Below are positions 28,686 to 36,815 of a DNA stretch of 64,000 nt, piece after piece; the first letter of the stretch is position 1, and the number at the start of each line of letters is the position of its first letter. The position numbers were made by a program, and so were the translations under genes. The DNA is from Chitinophagaceae bacterium (GTDB lineage Bacteria; Bacteroidota; Bacteroidia; Chitinophagales; Chitinophagaceae), in assembly GCA_016721385.1 (NCBI GenBank), contig JADKIE010000011.1, positions 186,001 to 250,000 on the forward strand, in the 5' to 3' direction. The notes under the pieces are model-generated. The model had not been told where the DNA came from. It made no database searches and saw only the letters and a program-made list of their open reading frames with translations.

Positions 28686-28703
28686 GGCGTCGCACTCTTG
28701 TAC
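28686..28703 (-). repeat. Dispersed repeat, copy 2
   Basis: Reverse complement of the 18-base core at 21506-21523, lying in the gcvP leader. On the minus strand it continues AATGAAGTTGAAG, similar to copy 1. Confidence 0.55.
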
Positions 28704-28748
28704 ATTTTTATGTTTATTCGGCTTTAATTAAAGCAAAAATTTTCGCAG

Positions 28749-28756
28749 CAAAGTTA
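28749..28756 (-). promoter_or_regulatory. Probable -7 box of gcvP
   Basis: TAACTTTG on the minus strand fits TAnnTTTG. No good -33 partner is seen. It would give a leader of about 110 bases containing repeat copy 2. No glycine riboswitch could be recognised in that leader. Confidence 0.45.
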
Positions 28757-28792
28757 CAACAACGCAACAAGATTTTTACCCTTTATATTTTG

Positions 28793-28800
28793 TACTTTTG
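28793..28800 (+). promoter_or_regulatory. Probable -7 box of the YkgJ-type gene
   Basis: TACTTTTG fits TAnnTTTG and lies 32 bases before the ATG at 28833. The -33 partner is weak. Confidence 0.4.
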
Positions 28801-28832
28801 GCTTGTGGAAAACTGTATAACAATTATTAAAT

Positions 28833-29310
28833 ATGGTAAACGAGTTGTTGCATAACTGGCAAAAAAAATCGGCCGAAAAGCAAAAAGCATATAAGCAATT
28901 TTTGCAAAAAGCAGATAAAAAGAAAGTGCTGAAAGTTTTGCCCAAACTGCACGAAGAAGCATTTAGCCATATTAATTGCATGGATTGTGCTGCCTGTTGC
29001 AAAAATTATTCGCCACGGTTTAAAGCACCAGATATTAAGCGAATAGCCAAGTACCTCAAAATGAAAGAAACCGCTTTTATTGAAGAATATTTAAATTTAG
29101 ATACTGATGGCGACTATGTTGTAAAAACACATCCTTGCCCTTTTTGGGCCAGGATAATTTTGCAGTATTTACGAAGTGCGTCCAACAGATTGTCAGCGAT
29201 TTCCTTATACAGATGAAGATGTGTTGATTAAAAGGCCACAGCTTACACAAAAAAACTCAACATTTTGCCCTGCCGTTTATTTTGTGCTGGAAAAGTTGAT
29301 AGAAAAGTAG
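28833..29310 (+). CDS. YkgJ-family cysteine-cluster protein, one frame break
   Basis: About 160 residues. The first frame holds HINCMDCAACCKNYSPRF, and the second, entered near 29150, holds NFCSIYEVRPTDCQRFPYTDEDVL and FCPAVYFVLEKLIEK. The C-x2-C-x2-CC cluster together with later cysteines defines the YkgJ/UPF0153 family, predicted to bind zinc or an iron-sulfur cluster. The N-terminal 40 residues are Lys-rich and helical. One base added near 29150 (CPFLGQDNFC) joins the frames. It is divergent from gcvP. Function unknown. Confidence 0.8.
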
Positions 29311-29316
29311 TTGAAC

Positions 29317-30213
29317 TTATTTAGTTGTTAACTCAATAAATGCAGCTGTCAACGATCTTTCTATTCCTTCGCCCTTCCATTCCTCCGCTCCCGGAATGGT
29401 TGTGGCTTTTAAAATTTCTTCCTTCGTTTTTCCGGCAGCAATTTCGGCTTGTGTAAACTCTAAAACTTTTTGCAGGTAGTTGGCAAAGGCTTTTATATCG
29501 GCTTTTGTTACAACCACATCATATCCATTACCTGCATGGCCACAAACAAATTTCGTGTTATCATTAAATAGTACTTGAGTTTTTTCTAAAATAATTATCC
29601 AATTTTTAATATTGGCACCAGCAGTTTTATCAATATACGGATGTCGGCGATTAAAAACCAAATCTCCCATGTGTACAATATTTTCGTGTTGCAAGTGTAC
29701 AATACTATCGCCATTGGTATGGCCGGCCCCAAAATAGTATAGGTGAATTTTTTCTTTCCCAATTTTTTTGCTCCATTTTTTCGAGTATGTGGTGTTTGGG
29801 TAAAGTTGTTTGTCTTCCGATTTATTTTTAATTGCAACAGTTTGTTGATTAATTTTAGAGTTTTCGTGTGCCACAATTGTATCCAACAAATCTTTAAAAG
29901 CAATATTTCCGGATGTATGGTCGCCGTGGTGGTGTGTATTTACCAAAAGCTTAAATGGCTTTTGCGATTTCTTATTTAATTCGGCAATTAAATGTGCAGC
30001 AGCATCTGCAAATTGTGTATCTATCACCACAATTCCTTTTTTAGATAAATGAAAAAGTATTGTGCCTCCTTTTTCGGTAAATATACCTGTGCTATCGGTA
30101 AGCATGGTTACCTTCCACGGATCTATTTTTAAAGCGGCAAATATTTTTTGCTGAGCAATAGTTAAAGCGGCAAAAGTAAATACACTGGTTTGTATAAATG
30201 AGCGGCGGTTCAT
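29317..30213 (-). CDS. Exported metallo-beta-lactamase-fold hydrolase
   Basis: 298 residues. The N terminus NRRSFIQTSVFTFAALTIAQ resembles a twin-arginine signal. The MBL metal site is complete: NTHHHGDHTSG, the second-site GAGHTNGDSIVH, MGDLVF and VCGHAGNG. This suggests a periplasmic di-zinc hydrolase; lactamase, lactonase or other esterase activity cannot be told. Its ATG directly follows the T-run of a hairpin at 30214-30247, leaving no normal ribosome-binding site or promoter between. It is convergent with the YkgJ-type gene (6-base gap). Confidence 0.86.
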   Translation of the reverse strand: MNRRSFIQTSVFTFAALTIAQQKIFAALKIDPWKVTMLTDSTGIFTEKGGTILFHLSKKGIVVIDTQFADAAAHLIAELNKKSQKPFKLLVNTHHHGDHTSGNIAFKDLLDTIVAHENSKINQQTVAIKNKSEDKQLYPNTTYSKKWSKKIGKEKIHLYYFGAGHTNGDSIVHLQHENIVHMGDLVFNRRHPYIDKTAGANIKNWIIILEKTQVLFNDNTKFVCGHAGNGYDVVVTKADIKAFANYLQKVLEFTQAEIAAGKTKEEILKATTIPGAEEWKGEGIERSLTAAFIELTTK

Positions 30214-30247
30214 AAAAAAAGTTTAGTAACGTAATTTACTAAACTTT
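30214..30247 (-). terminator. Hairpin with T-run abutting the MBL start codon
   Basis: Twelve-base perfect stem (30218-30229 with 30236-30247; AAAGTTTAGTAA) and seven T on the minus strand directly before ATG 30213. It probably terminates the alpha/beta hydrolase gene upstream but may also control entry to the MBL gene. Confidence 0.7.
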
Positions 30248-30284
30248 ATGTAACTAAAACTATATGTGCAGATGAGTCGAGTAA

Positions 30285-31238
30285 TTATTTTATGCCTTTG
30301 ATAAATCCAATCATTTCTTTTACAAATGTTGCATTTAGTGGCAGTTCAGGCTTATTATATATTGCAAAATTTTTAGTTTGATCTACAGTATCGCAATCCT
30401 TTAACGGATGATTCATGTTTTGAATAATAACTTTTTTTGAAGATGGTTTTGCTGCGGCTAAAAGCTCAGCATCTTTTACAGAAACTTGTATATCTGTTGA
30501 GCCTTGTATAATTAATACAGGCATGTTTAGTGCCTTTATTTCTGTTTGTGGGTTATACTTAAACCACGATATTAAATAGGGTTGTACACTTGGGCGAAAT
30601 AAAACATACAACGATTTAGGTACATTGTGCAGTGTATCTCCATTTTTTAGTGTATCTATCATTGCATATAACATGGTTTTCATTTCCTGAGGCTGAGAAG
30701 CTAATTGCTCTTTTAGTTTTTCGTTAGTTGGTGTGGCCGGACCGGCAATAGATATATAACCTTTTACTTTTTTATTGTTTTTACATGCAATCATTCCCAA
30801 TAAAGAACCTTCGCTGTGGCCGGCAACAATAATTTTAGAAAATCGGTTATCCTTGGCCAACATAGCTAACCATCCTTTAATATCTTTGGCATAATCATCA
30901 AATATTAAATCTTTTTCTTTAAAATCTTTAGTTAAAGATTTACCAACTCCTCTTTTATCAAAACGTACAGATGCAATGCCACTTTTTCGCAATGTATCTG
31001 CCAAATATTTAAAAGCATCCGATTTCATGTTGGGTTGGTTACAATCTCTATCTGTAGCACCAGAGCCGGAAATAATCAGCACAATCGGAATCCTTTTTTT
31101 TTGATCGGGCATAGTTAGTGTGCCTTGTATATCGGCTGTTGGTGTTTTTAAAACTATGGGTTCTTCTTGTGCATAAATCTCAGACGCAAAAAAATGAGTA
31201 AGTAGTAGGGATAGAAATAGCTTGCCGATATTTTTCAT
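30285..31238 (-). CDS. Secreted alpha/beta hydrolase
   Basis: 317 residues with signal peptide ending EIYAQ. Nucleophile elbow GHSEGS, oxyanion loop IISGSGATDRDCN, RFDKRGVGKS before the first half, acid in IQGSTDIQV and His in NMNHPLKD complete a catalytic triad. This matches the COG1073-type esterase/peptidase-like hydrolases with an N-terminal beta-sandwich extension. Substrate unknown; an ester of a small acyl group is a guess. Good promoter upstream, terminator downstream: probably its own unit. Confidence 0.86.
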   Translation of the reverse strand: MKNIGKLFLSLLLTHFFASEIYAQEEPIVLKTPTADIQGTLTMPDQKKRIPIVLIISGSGATDRDCNQPNMKSDAFKYLADTLRKSGIASVRFDKRGVGKSLTKDFKEKDLIFDDYAKDIKGWLAMLAKDNRFSKIIVAGHSEGSLLGMIACKNNKKVKGYISIAGPATPTNEKLKEQLASQPQEMKTMLYAMIDTLKNGDTLHNVPKSLYVLFRPSVQPYLISWFKYNPQTEIKALNMPVLIIQGSTDIQVSVKDAELLAAAKPSSKKVIIQNMNHPLKDCDTVDQTKNFAIYNKPELPLNATFVKEMIGFIKGIK

Positions 31239-31255
31239 GTATTGTATTTTTTGTG

Positions 31256-31284
31256 CAAATATAATAATTAAAAATGCCCTTCAA
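31256..31284 (-). promoter_or_regulatory. Promoter of the alpha/beta hydrolase gene
   Basis: On the minus strand TTG (31284-31282), 18 bases, TATATTTG (31263-31256), a perfect -7 box 17 bases before the ATG. Confidence 0.65.
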
Positions 31285-31321
31285 TTTTGAAAGACATTTT
31301 TATGTGCCGTATTGCTACGGC
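31271..31321 (-). terminator. Hairpin pair after the DUF2202 operon
   Basis: GCCGTA-TTGC-TACGGC (31306-31321) and a longer A/T-rich hairpin (about 31271-31303, with G-T wobbles), which ends in a T-run on the minus strand. They likely terminate the sigma-DUF2202 operon and overlap the next promoter. Confidence 0.55.
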
Positions 31322-31352
31322 GTTAAATTACCATTTACGGTTGATTTATTCT

Positions 31353-31964
31353 TCAATTTTGTCCTTTGCAACAACCACCACCATTTGTTTCTGCTTTAAT
31401 TATTGCTTTAAATGCCGCTTTACTTAAAATAATTGGCTCATAATTTATGCCTTGCATTTTTAAATTTCGTACAAATGCCCTAAGATGATTTTTTGATGCC
31501 ATTTTTAAATAATTATAACTGGCAATTATATCCTTATTATTAGTTTGAGCTATTCGTATATCTAAATCTGAAATATCTAATTCTTCTATTTTGGCACCTG
31601 CTTTTAAAGCTTCTATTAATGACAAACTTCCCGTAGTAACAAGCTCGGAATAATATTTTTGTAATAAGATATTTGTAAATACTCCATGTTTGTTGTTGTT
31701 TGCTTCAACCGGATCTTGTAAATTGTAAGTTGTTATTAATAATTTCATTTCATCCATATGTACTTGTTCGCTTTTACGAATATTGTTAAACGGGTTTACA
31801 TCCCATTTGACATATAGTGAATCGTAAACATCTCTGGCAAGTTTTTCTTCTTCTCTCATATAAAGGATTGCATTTTTTTCATCACTACTTAGGTTATTGG
31901 TTTGTTGTGCAAAACCTGTAATAACAAGTAAGGTTGTTGCCAAATAAATGAGTATCTTTTTCAT
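31353..31964 (-). CDS. Secreted DUF2202 (ferritin-like) protein
   Basis: 203 residues with signal peptide MKKILIYLATTLLVITGFAQ. LYMREEEKLARDVYDSLYVKW and SEQVHMDEMKLLITTYNL are the DUF2202 hallmarks, with Glu and His at ferritin-like spacing. The helix pair repeats later (EELDISDLDIRIAQTNNKDI, MASKNHLRAFVRNL). The C-terminal tail ends GGGCCKGQN, a possible metal-binding cysteine pair. It sits 18 bases after a paralogue. A four-helix, metal-binding envelope protein is likely, but no activity is known for the family. Confidence 0.83.
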   Translation of the reverse strand: MKKILIYLATTLLVITGFAQQTNNLSSDEKNAILYMREEEKLARDVYDSLYVKWDVNPFNNIRKSEQVHMDEMKLLITTYNLQDPVEANNNKHGVFTNILLQKYYSELVTTGSLSLIEALKAGAKIEELDISDLDIRIAQTNNKDIIASYNYLKMASKNHLRAFVRNLKMQGINYEPIILSKAAFKAIIKAETNGGGCCKGQN

Positions 31965-31982
31965 GATATTTTATTTTTTAAA

Positions 31983-32672
31983 TTAAAATCCTGTTTCCAT
32001 CGGGCTGTTAATAATTGCATCAAACTCTGTTTGTGTTATATATTGAGGTATATAACTGCCCCCTGAGTTCAAAATATTTTTGTAAAATGATCTTAAATGA
32101 TTTCGACTTCCTTTTGTTAGGTTGTCATATACCAAACGGAAATCTTGGTTATCGATAGTAAGTAAAGCAATTTGTAAATCATTAATATCCAGGTCTTCAA
32201 TTGTGGCTCCAACTTTAAATGCTTCAAGCATACTTACATTGCCCTGATTTACTAACTGTATGTAAAGTGTTTGAAAAGCCGGATTGGTAAATACACCAAC
32301 AGCATTTGTGCCAACCGGATCGGGTAAGTTATATTTTTTAAGTAACATTAATATCGCATCCATGTGTGTTTGTTCACTTGTAGAAATGTTGTTAAAAATA
32401 TTTGAACCCCATTTGTTATATAACGTAATGTAAACGTCTCTTGCCAATTTTTCTTCCTCCCTCATTTGTGTAAGTGTATTTAATTCTGTTAAATTTAACG
32501 GTTCCGTAGGCAGAGCAGAAATTTGTGTTTGTAATGCAACGATGTTAATATTGCCATTGTTATTATTGCTTTTGTCGTTTGCAGAATTATCATTTTTATC
32601 GCATGATGGTAGTGCAAGGGAAGATGCAGTAATCAGTAATACGAAAAGCACATTTTTTATTATATTTTTCAT
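31983..32672 (-). CDS. DUF2202 (ferritin-like) lipoprotein, tandem paralogue
   Basis: 229 residues. Lipobox SLALPSCDKND indicates an outer-membrane or periplasmic lipoprotein, followed by an Asn/Asp/Ser-rich tether of about 20 residues. The DUF2202 core (QMREEEKLARDVYITLYNKW, SEQTHMDAILMLLKKYNLPDP, ATIEDLDINDLQIALLTID, GSRNHLRSFYKNIL) is a clear paralogue of the next gene, so the pair arose by tandem duplication with one copy gaining a lipid anchor. Confidence 0.84.
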   Translation of the reverse strand: MKNIIKNVLFVLLITASSLALPSCDKNDNSANDKSNNNNGNINIVALQTQISALPTEPLNLTELNTLTQMREEEKLARDVYITLYNKWGSNIFNNISTSEQTHMDAILMLLKKYNLPDPVGTNAVGVFTNPAFQTLYIQLVNQGNVSMLEAFKVGATIEDLDINDLQIALLTIDNQDFRLVYDNLTKGSRNHLRSFYKNILNSGGSYIPQYITQTEFDAIINSPMETGF

Positions 32673-32743
32673 GATTGTATATTTAAAAATGATTAAATGT
32701 TGTTAATTTATTTTCCATCCATTTCCTTGCTGCATATTTGCTC

Positions 32744-33231
32744 TTATATTTCTTCCTTCATTTTTAAATAAAGGAAGAAAGGCTTTTTCAATTCGCTTAT
32801 TTGCTGCATAGTGCAAATCTTTTTAGCCTTAAATAAAACATACCCGTTTTGTATTTTAGCTGGCTGTGCAATTCTCCAATTTGAGCAGACATTGCATGTA
32901 ATACAATTGTATCCGGCGCTGTTTTTTGTAATTCAATAAACATTTTTTCTTTTACAGAATCTATCCTGTATGTTAAATCCATCGCATTTGGCCTAAACGC
33001 CTGGTTTATGTTTCGGAAACTATCCATTTGCTGTTGATTAAAGCCAAGTGTTTGCCTGAAAAAACGCCCATTCAACATATTGGTGCCATAACCTGTATTT
33101 ATTGCAATTGTATTATCGATGTTTTTATTTTGCATTTTATAATTATGAAATAAAATAGTACTTATTGTAGCTATGTTAAGCAGCACCAGTATTACTACTA
33201 ACCATTTTAATATTTGTGTTTTTTGCATCAT
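32744..33231 (-). CDS. Spy/CpxP-like (heavy-metal sensor type) periplasmic protein, C-terminal frame break
   Basis: An N-terminal membrane anchor (residues about 10-28) is followed by an all-helical domain. LGFNQQQMDSFRNINQAFRP corresponds to the LTxxQ-type first helix of Spy/CpxP and Metal_resist proteins. The uncorrected frame stops after LRLKRFALCSK; adding one A gives LKKICTMQQISELKKPFF and a stop at 32744. Family members chaperone or sense envelope proteins or metals. It lies 9 bases after the anti-sigma gene. Confidence 0.72.
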
Positions 33232-33240
33232 AACTAAAAA

Positions 33241-33549
33241 TTATTCATTTTCTGTTTGGGCGTAAAAATTAAAATTCTCCATTGTAGCGTCATTTAATAA
33301 TACAACATCAGGCGTTTTGATGTTGTTATTATAAAGGTTGCCGGCCGCAATACCAGTGAGTATAGTAACTGTGAAACCAATTATAATAGCTGCAATTTTC
33401 CAAACTGCCGAAAACCGGTTGTTTTTTGTGTAATTTTTGCTTTCAATTGCAGCTATAATCCGGGTTGATAAAAATGGATTGGAAATTATATTTCGTTCGC
33501 CCTGTATAACGGCATCAATTAAGTGATTAATATCTTTATTGGTTTTCAT
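33241..33549 (-). CDS. Putative membrane anti-sigma factor
   Basis: 102 residues: about 45 cytoplasmic residues (MKTNKDINHLIDAVIQGERN, NPFLSTRIIAAIES), one membrane helix (about 47-68, AAIIIGFTVTILTGIAAGN), then a short periplasmic tail. Size, topology and position directly after an ECF sigma gene suggest an anti-sigma factor. There is no zinc-binding HxxxCxxC motif, so it would be a non-ZAS type. Recognition rests mainly on context. Confidence 0.6.
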   Translation of the reverse strand: MKTNKDINHLIDAVIQGERNIISNPFLSTRIIAAIESKNYTKNNRFSAVWKIAAIIIGFTVTILTGIAAGNLYNNNIKTPDVVLLNDATMENFNFYAQTENE

Positions 33550-33597
33550 TAATTTTTGTGTGTTGTTAATGATTAGACATGTAATGGATTAAAAAAC

Positions 33598-34141
33598 CTA
33601 TGGCCAATCCAATTTTTTTTCTAGTATTTTTTTGAGATTTGTTTTTGCTCTAATTAGAAGTTGCTCAACTGCACCTTCACTTAGCTCCATAATAAGGGCT
33701 ATCTTTTTGTTTGGTAACTCTTCATACTTGGCAAGAATAAATGTAAGTCGCTGTTTTTGAGACAAGCTATCGATAGCCTGTTTAATTATGCCCAAATCAG
33801 ATTTTTCTGAAATTATTGCATCGGCTGGCTTTTCTTTTGAGGCTAACTGCAATATATCTTGCAGTCCTGTCACAAAGTTCCTGCTTTTTCTTGCGTAAAT
33901 AGTTAAGGCTTGTGTTTATTGTAATGCGGTAAAGCCAGGTTGAAAATGCCGACGTTCCTTTAAGATTGTAGTGATTGATAAATTTTATGAAAACATCCTG
34001 CGTAATTTCTTCTGCATCTTCTTTGCAATGTACAAACCCCATAGCCGTACGGAACACATTTGCCTGATATTGTTTTATCAATATTTCATATGCATGTATA
34101 TTACCCTTTATGATACTATGTATTAAGTCATCTTCGTGCAT
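33598..34141 (-). CDS. ECF sigma-70 family factor, one frame break
   Basis: Region 2: LIKQYQANVFRTAMGFVHCK, EDAEEITQDVFIKFINH and TWLYRITINTSLNYLRKKK. Region 4: IKQAIDSLSQKQRLTFILAK, YEELPNKKIALIMELSEGAV, EQLLIRAKTNLKKIL. The two halves are in different frames, overlapping 33797-33873, and join near 33860. About 180 residues, standard for ECF factors. It heads a five-gene minus-strand run: sigma, anti-sigma, Spy-like, DUF2202 lipoprotein, DUF2202. Confidence 0.9.
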
Positions 34142-34152
34142 TATTTATATTA

Positions 34153-34172
34153 CGGTCGACTATATTTGACAC
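34153..34172 (-). promoter_or_regulatory. Candidate autoregulated promoter of the sigma operon
   Basis: On the minus strand GTGTCAAATATAGTCGACCG lies just before the sigma start, ending 11 bases from the ATG, and includes the palindrome GTCGAC. It does not fit TAnnTTTG in this orientation, so an ECF-type promoter or operator is possible. Weak evidence. Confidence 0.35.
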
Positions 34173-34315
34173 TTTTTTGTTTAATAATCCTATGGCTGTA
34201 AAAAAATAGTGCTTCGTTATTTTAAATAGCCACAAACAAAAGCAGCAAGCACAGTTTAATATGAATGAAGTGTGTGTGTTATTAAAATACAAAGACAATT
34301 TGTAATCTATTAATT

Positions 34316-34723
34316 TTATTCTTGCGTTTTAATTTTGTAAAACGAAAGACCCAGCCATAGCACAGAAACTGTCATTGCAATAGCTCCAACTAAAACTAAA
34401 AAAGGAGGTAACCCTAAATATACTTCCGATAGAATGCCTATAGGCATTAGTATCCCAAATAAAGCCAGTATTGAAATGGCTTTAATGTTGTTAAGCTTGT
34501 TTTTAAAATGAAGCAGTAAAAAGCCAATAAGTATATTTAGCAATGCAAAAAGGTTGCCGTGAACGTGTGCCAGCCTTGCTTCAAAATGTTTTCCGGTGCT
34601 GTAGGCATTAGCCCATTCTGTTTTGTTTGGAGCAAAATCTCTTAAATAAATTAAGAGAAAACCATAAACCATAAAGCCCCCCATAACTAAAAGCCCGACA
34701 GCAATATTGTCTTTTCCGTTCAT
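34316..34723 (-). CDS. Four-helix membrane protein of unknown function
   Basis: 135 residues, with hydrophobic helices near 8-27, 54-70, 79-100 and 107-128. The conserved-looking ARLAHVHGNLFALLNILIGF places two His at the head of helix 2, possibly binding haem or metal. A -7 box TAAGTTTG lies at 34763-34770 on the minus strand. It is separate from the sigma operon. Not recognised. Confidence 0.6.
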   Translation of the reverse strand: MNGKDNIAVGLLVMGGFMVYGFLLIYLRDFAPNKTEWANAYSTGKHFEARLAHVHGNLFALLNILIGFLLLHFKNKLNNIKAISILALFGILMPIGILSEVYLGLPPFLVLVGAIAMTVSVLWLGLSFYKIKTQE

Positions 34724-34762
34724 AATAATTGCTTTAATGATTGTGTATAAAAAAATACATTT

Positions 34763-34770
34763 ACAAACTT
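34763..34770 (-). promoter_or_regulatory. -7 box for the four-helix membrane protein gene
   Basis: TAAGTTTG on the minus strand, about 40 bases before the ATG; -33 partner is poorly spaced (TTTTG at 16 bases). The remainder of the 199-base gap 34724-34922 shows no other clear feature. Confidence 0.4.
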
Positions 34771-34922
34771 AGACAATCGGTCTTCGGCAAAATGTAATCT
34801 CTGTCACACAAGCATGTGATTTTAATTTTGGTTAGATATTTCATCGCTAAGAGGTTATTAATAGTGTAGATAATGCAATTAATAACAATATGAGTTACTG
34901 ATTATTTTTTGATAATAGTTTT

Positions 34923-36133
34923 TTAGTACTTTACCTTCCTTAAATTGGGGAATTTAAACCAACTAACGGCTACCACAACAACTGACATTGCACCACCAAA
35001 AATTATTGCTGGCAGTGTACCCATCCATTTTGAGGTAAGGCCGCTTTCAAATTGCCCCAATTCGTTGCTGGAGTTTATAAATATCATGTTTATGGCGGCA
35101 ACTCTGCCTCGTAACTCATCGGGTGTTTGCAGTTGTGCAATGGTGCCACGTACTACAACGCTTATACCATCAAAAAAGCCAGCCGCTGCCAGTGCCAAAA
35201 AAGATAACCAATACACATTGGCAAAACCAAAAACAATAATGCAACTGCCAAAGCCGGCAACAGCCAGCATCATTTTAAGGCCTTGTTGTTTTTTTAGTGG
35301 AAACTTCAATAAAATAATAATGCTTACAAGGCTTCCCAAATCCATGGCAGCATTTAAAAAACCGTAACCAATTGGGCCTGTGTGTAAAATTTTTTCGGCA
35401 ACTTCGGTATAAATGCAACTGCACCACCAAAGAGTACAGCAAATAAATCTAACGATATTACCCCCAATAAATTTTTATTGTTAAATACATAACTAAAACC
35501 TTGCTGTATTGATTTTAGCACAGGCTCTTTTACATTACTAATAACCGGTGGCTTAGGTTTTAATTGCAATGCAAATAAACCAGCCAGCAAGATTAATACT
35601 GCAGTTGCAAAATAAGCATTGGAAATGCCAAGTGCTGCAATTAGCAAACCACCGGCTGCATGGCCACTTATAGATGAAACCAACCATGTACTTGAGTTGA
35701 ATGAAATAGCTTTGGGTAAACTTTGTTTATTTACAATTGCCGGTAACATACTATTTGCCGATGGACCAGCAAATGAACGAATAATGCCTGTACAAAAAAC
35801 AACCAACAGTATTAAAACAACTTTGGTATTATTTTCCAAAGCAAGTTGCGGTAAACTAATAATAGCTAATGTAATACCACACAATAAGTAAAACATATAG
35901 GCCCAAACCAAAATATTTTTTTTGTTGTGCCTGTCAATATAATGACCGGAGTAAAATGCGGCTATAACAGCAGGTACAAATTCAGATAAACCGGCAACGC
36001 CAACCATATATGTATTGGATAAATGAAATACCTGATAAATTACAATTGTAGTTATCATTCGCATACCTAGTACAAAAAATAATCTTGCAGATATAAAATG
36101 CCAGAACTCTTTTGTTAATAAAGTATTGCCCAT
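34923..36133 (-). CDS. MFS transporter (EntS-like), one frame break
   Basis: About 403 residues. The first frame covers helices 1-7 (FFVLGMRMITTIVIYQVFHL, YSGHYIDRHNKKNILVWAY loop motif, FAGPSANSMLPAIVNKQSLP). The second covers 8-12 (GFFDGISVVVRGTIAQLQTP, DELRGRVAAINMIFINSSNE). NSMLPAIV and DELRGRV are typical of the MFS_3/EntS exporter group. The break is near 35385. Substrate unknown; siderophore export is only a family association. It ends the run folK - dNK - MFS. Confidence 0.86.
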
Positions 36134-36142
36134 TCAATTTAG

Positions 36143-36775
36143 TTAGGGAAGCGTTAGGTAATGCTGGCCATCTTCATATTCTTTATCCAGTGCATCTATA
36201 ATAACTTTTAAATGATCATCATTGCTTAAAAAATCTGCATTGCCGGCATCTACAAAAAGTGTTTTAATGTTGTGCTGTTTAATATATTGGGTGTACGTTT
36301 CCTGCAAATTAAACAAGTAATCGTTTGGTATGCTTTGTTCGTACTCTCTGTTACGTTTTTTTATATTTTCCTGTAATTTATTTACGGGCGTATGCAGGTA
36401 AATTAAAATATCGGGTTGTACAATTTGCGGATTTATAATGTCAAATAATTTTTGATACAACCTGAACTCTTCATCGGGTAAATTTACTTTGGCAAAAAGC
36501 AGGCATTTTGTAAATAAATAATCGGATATGGTAATGTTTTGAAACATATCTTTTGTTTGCAGTAAATCTTTTAACTGCTTATACCTTTCGGCCATAAAAA
36601 ACAACTCAAGTGGAAAAGCATATTGGCCCGGGTTTTCGTAAAACTTGGGCAAAAAAGGGTTATCGGCAAATTCTTCTAAAATTAACCTTGCGTTGTAGTG
36701 TTTGCTTAACAAATGGGTAAGGGTAGTTTTGCCGGCGCCAATATTCCCTTCTATTGTAACAAAATTATATTTCAT
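36143..36775 (-). CDS. Deoxynucleoside kinase (dAK/dGK family)
   Basis: 210 residues from the preferred start MKYNFVTIEGNIGAGKTTLT, which places the P-loop GNIGAGKT at the N terminus; an upstream ATG at 36799 adds eight unlikely residues. LILEEFADNPFLPKFYENPG, FFMAERYKQL and the lid segment KRNREYEQSI define the dNK family. It salvages deoxyadenosine or deoxyguanosine with ATP. It starts about 40 bases after folK and ends 9 bases before the MFS gene. Confidence 0.92.
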   Translation of the reverse strand: MKYNFVTIEGNIGAGKTTLTHLLSKHYNARLILEEFADNPFLPKFYENPGQYAFPLELFFMAERYKQLKDLLQTKDMFQNITISDYLFTKCLLFAKVNLPDEEFRLYQKLFDIINPQIVQPDILIYLHTPVNKLQENIKKRNREYEQSIPNDYLFNLQETYTQYIKQHNIKTLFVDAGNADFLSNDDHLKVIIDALDKEYEDGQHYLTLP

Positions 36776-36815
36776 ACCTATAGTGCAAAATAAAGGCAAA
36801 CCCTTTTTGCAACTG

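Noticed and set aside
25782..28756. Glycine riboswitch in the gcvP leader
   Set aside because: No recognisable tandem aptamer; the leader mainly holds the dispersed 18-base repeat.
34161..34168. TATATTTG on the plus strand as a promoter
   Set aside because: No plus-strand gene follows; the next gene there is on the minus strand.
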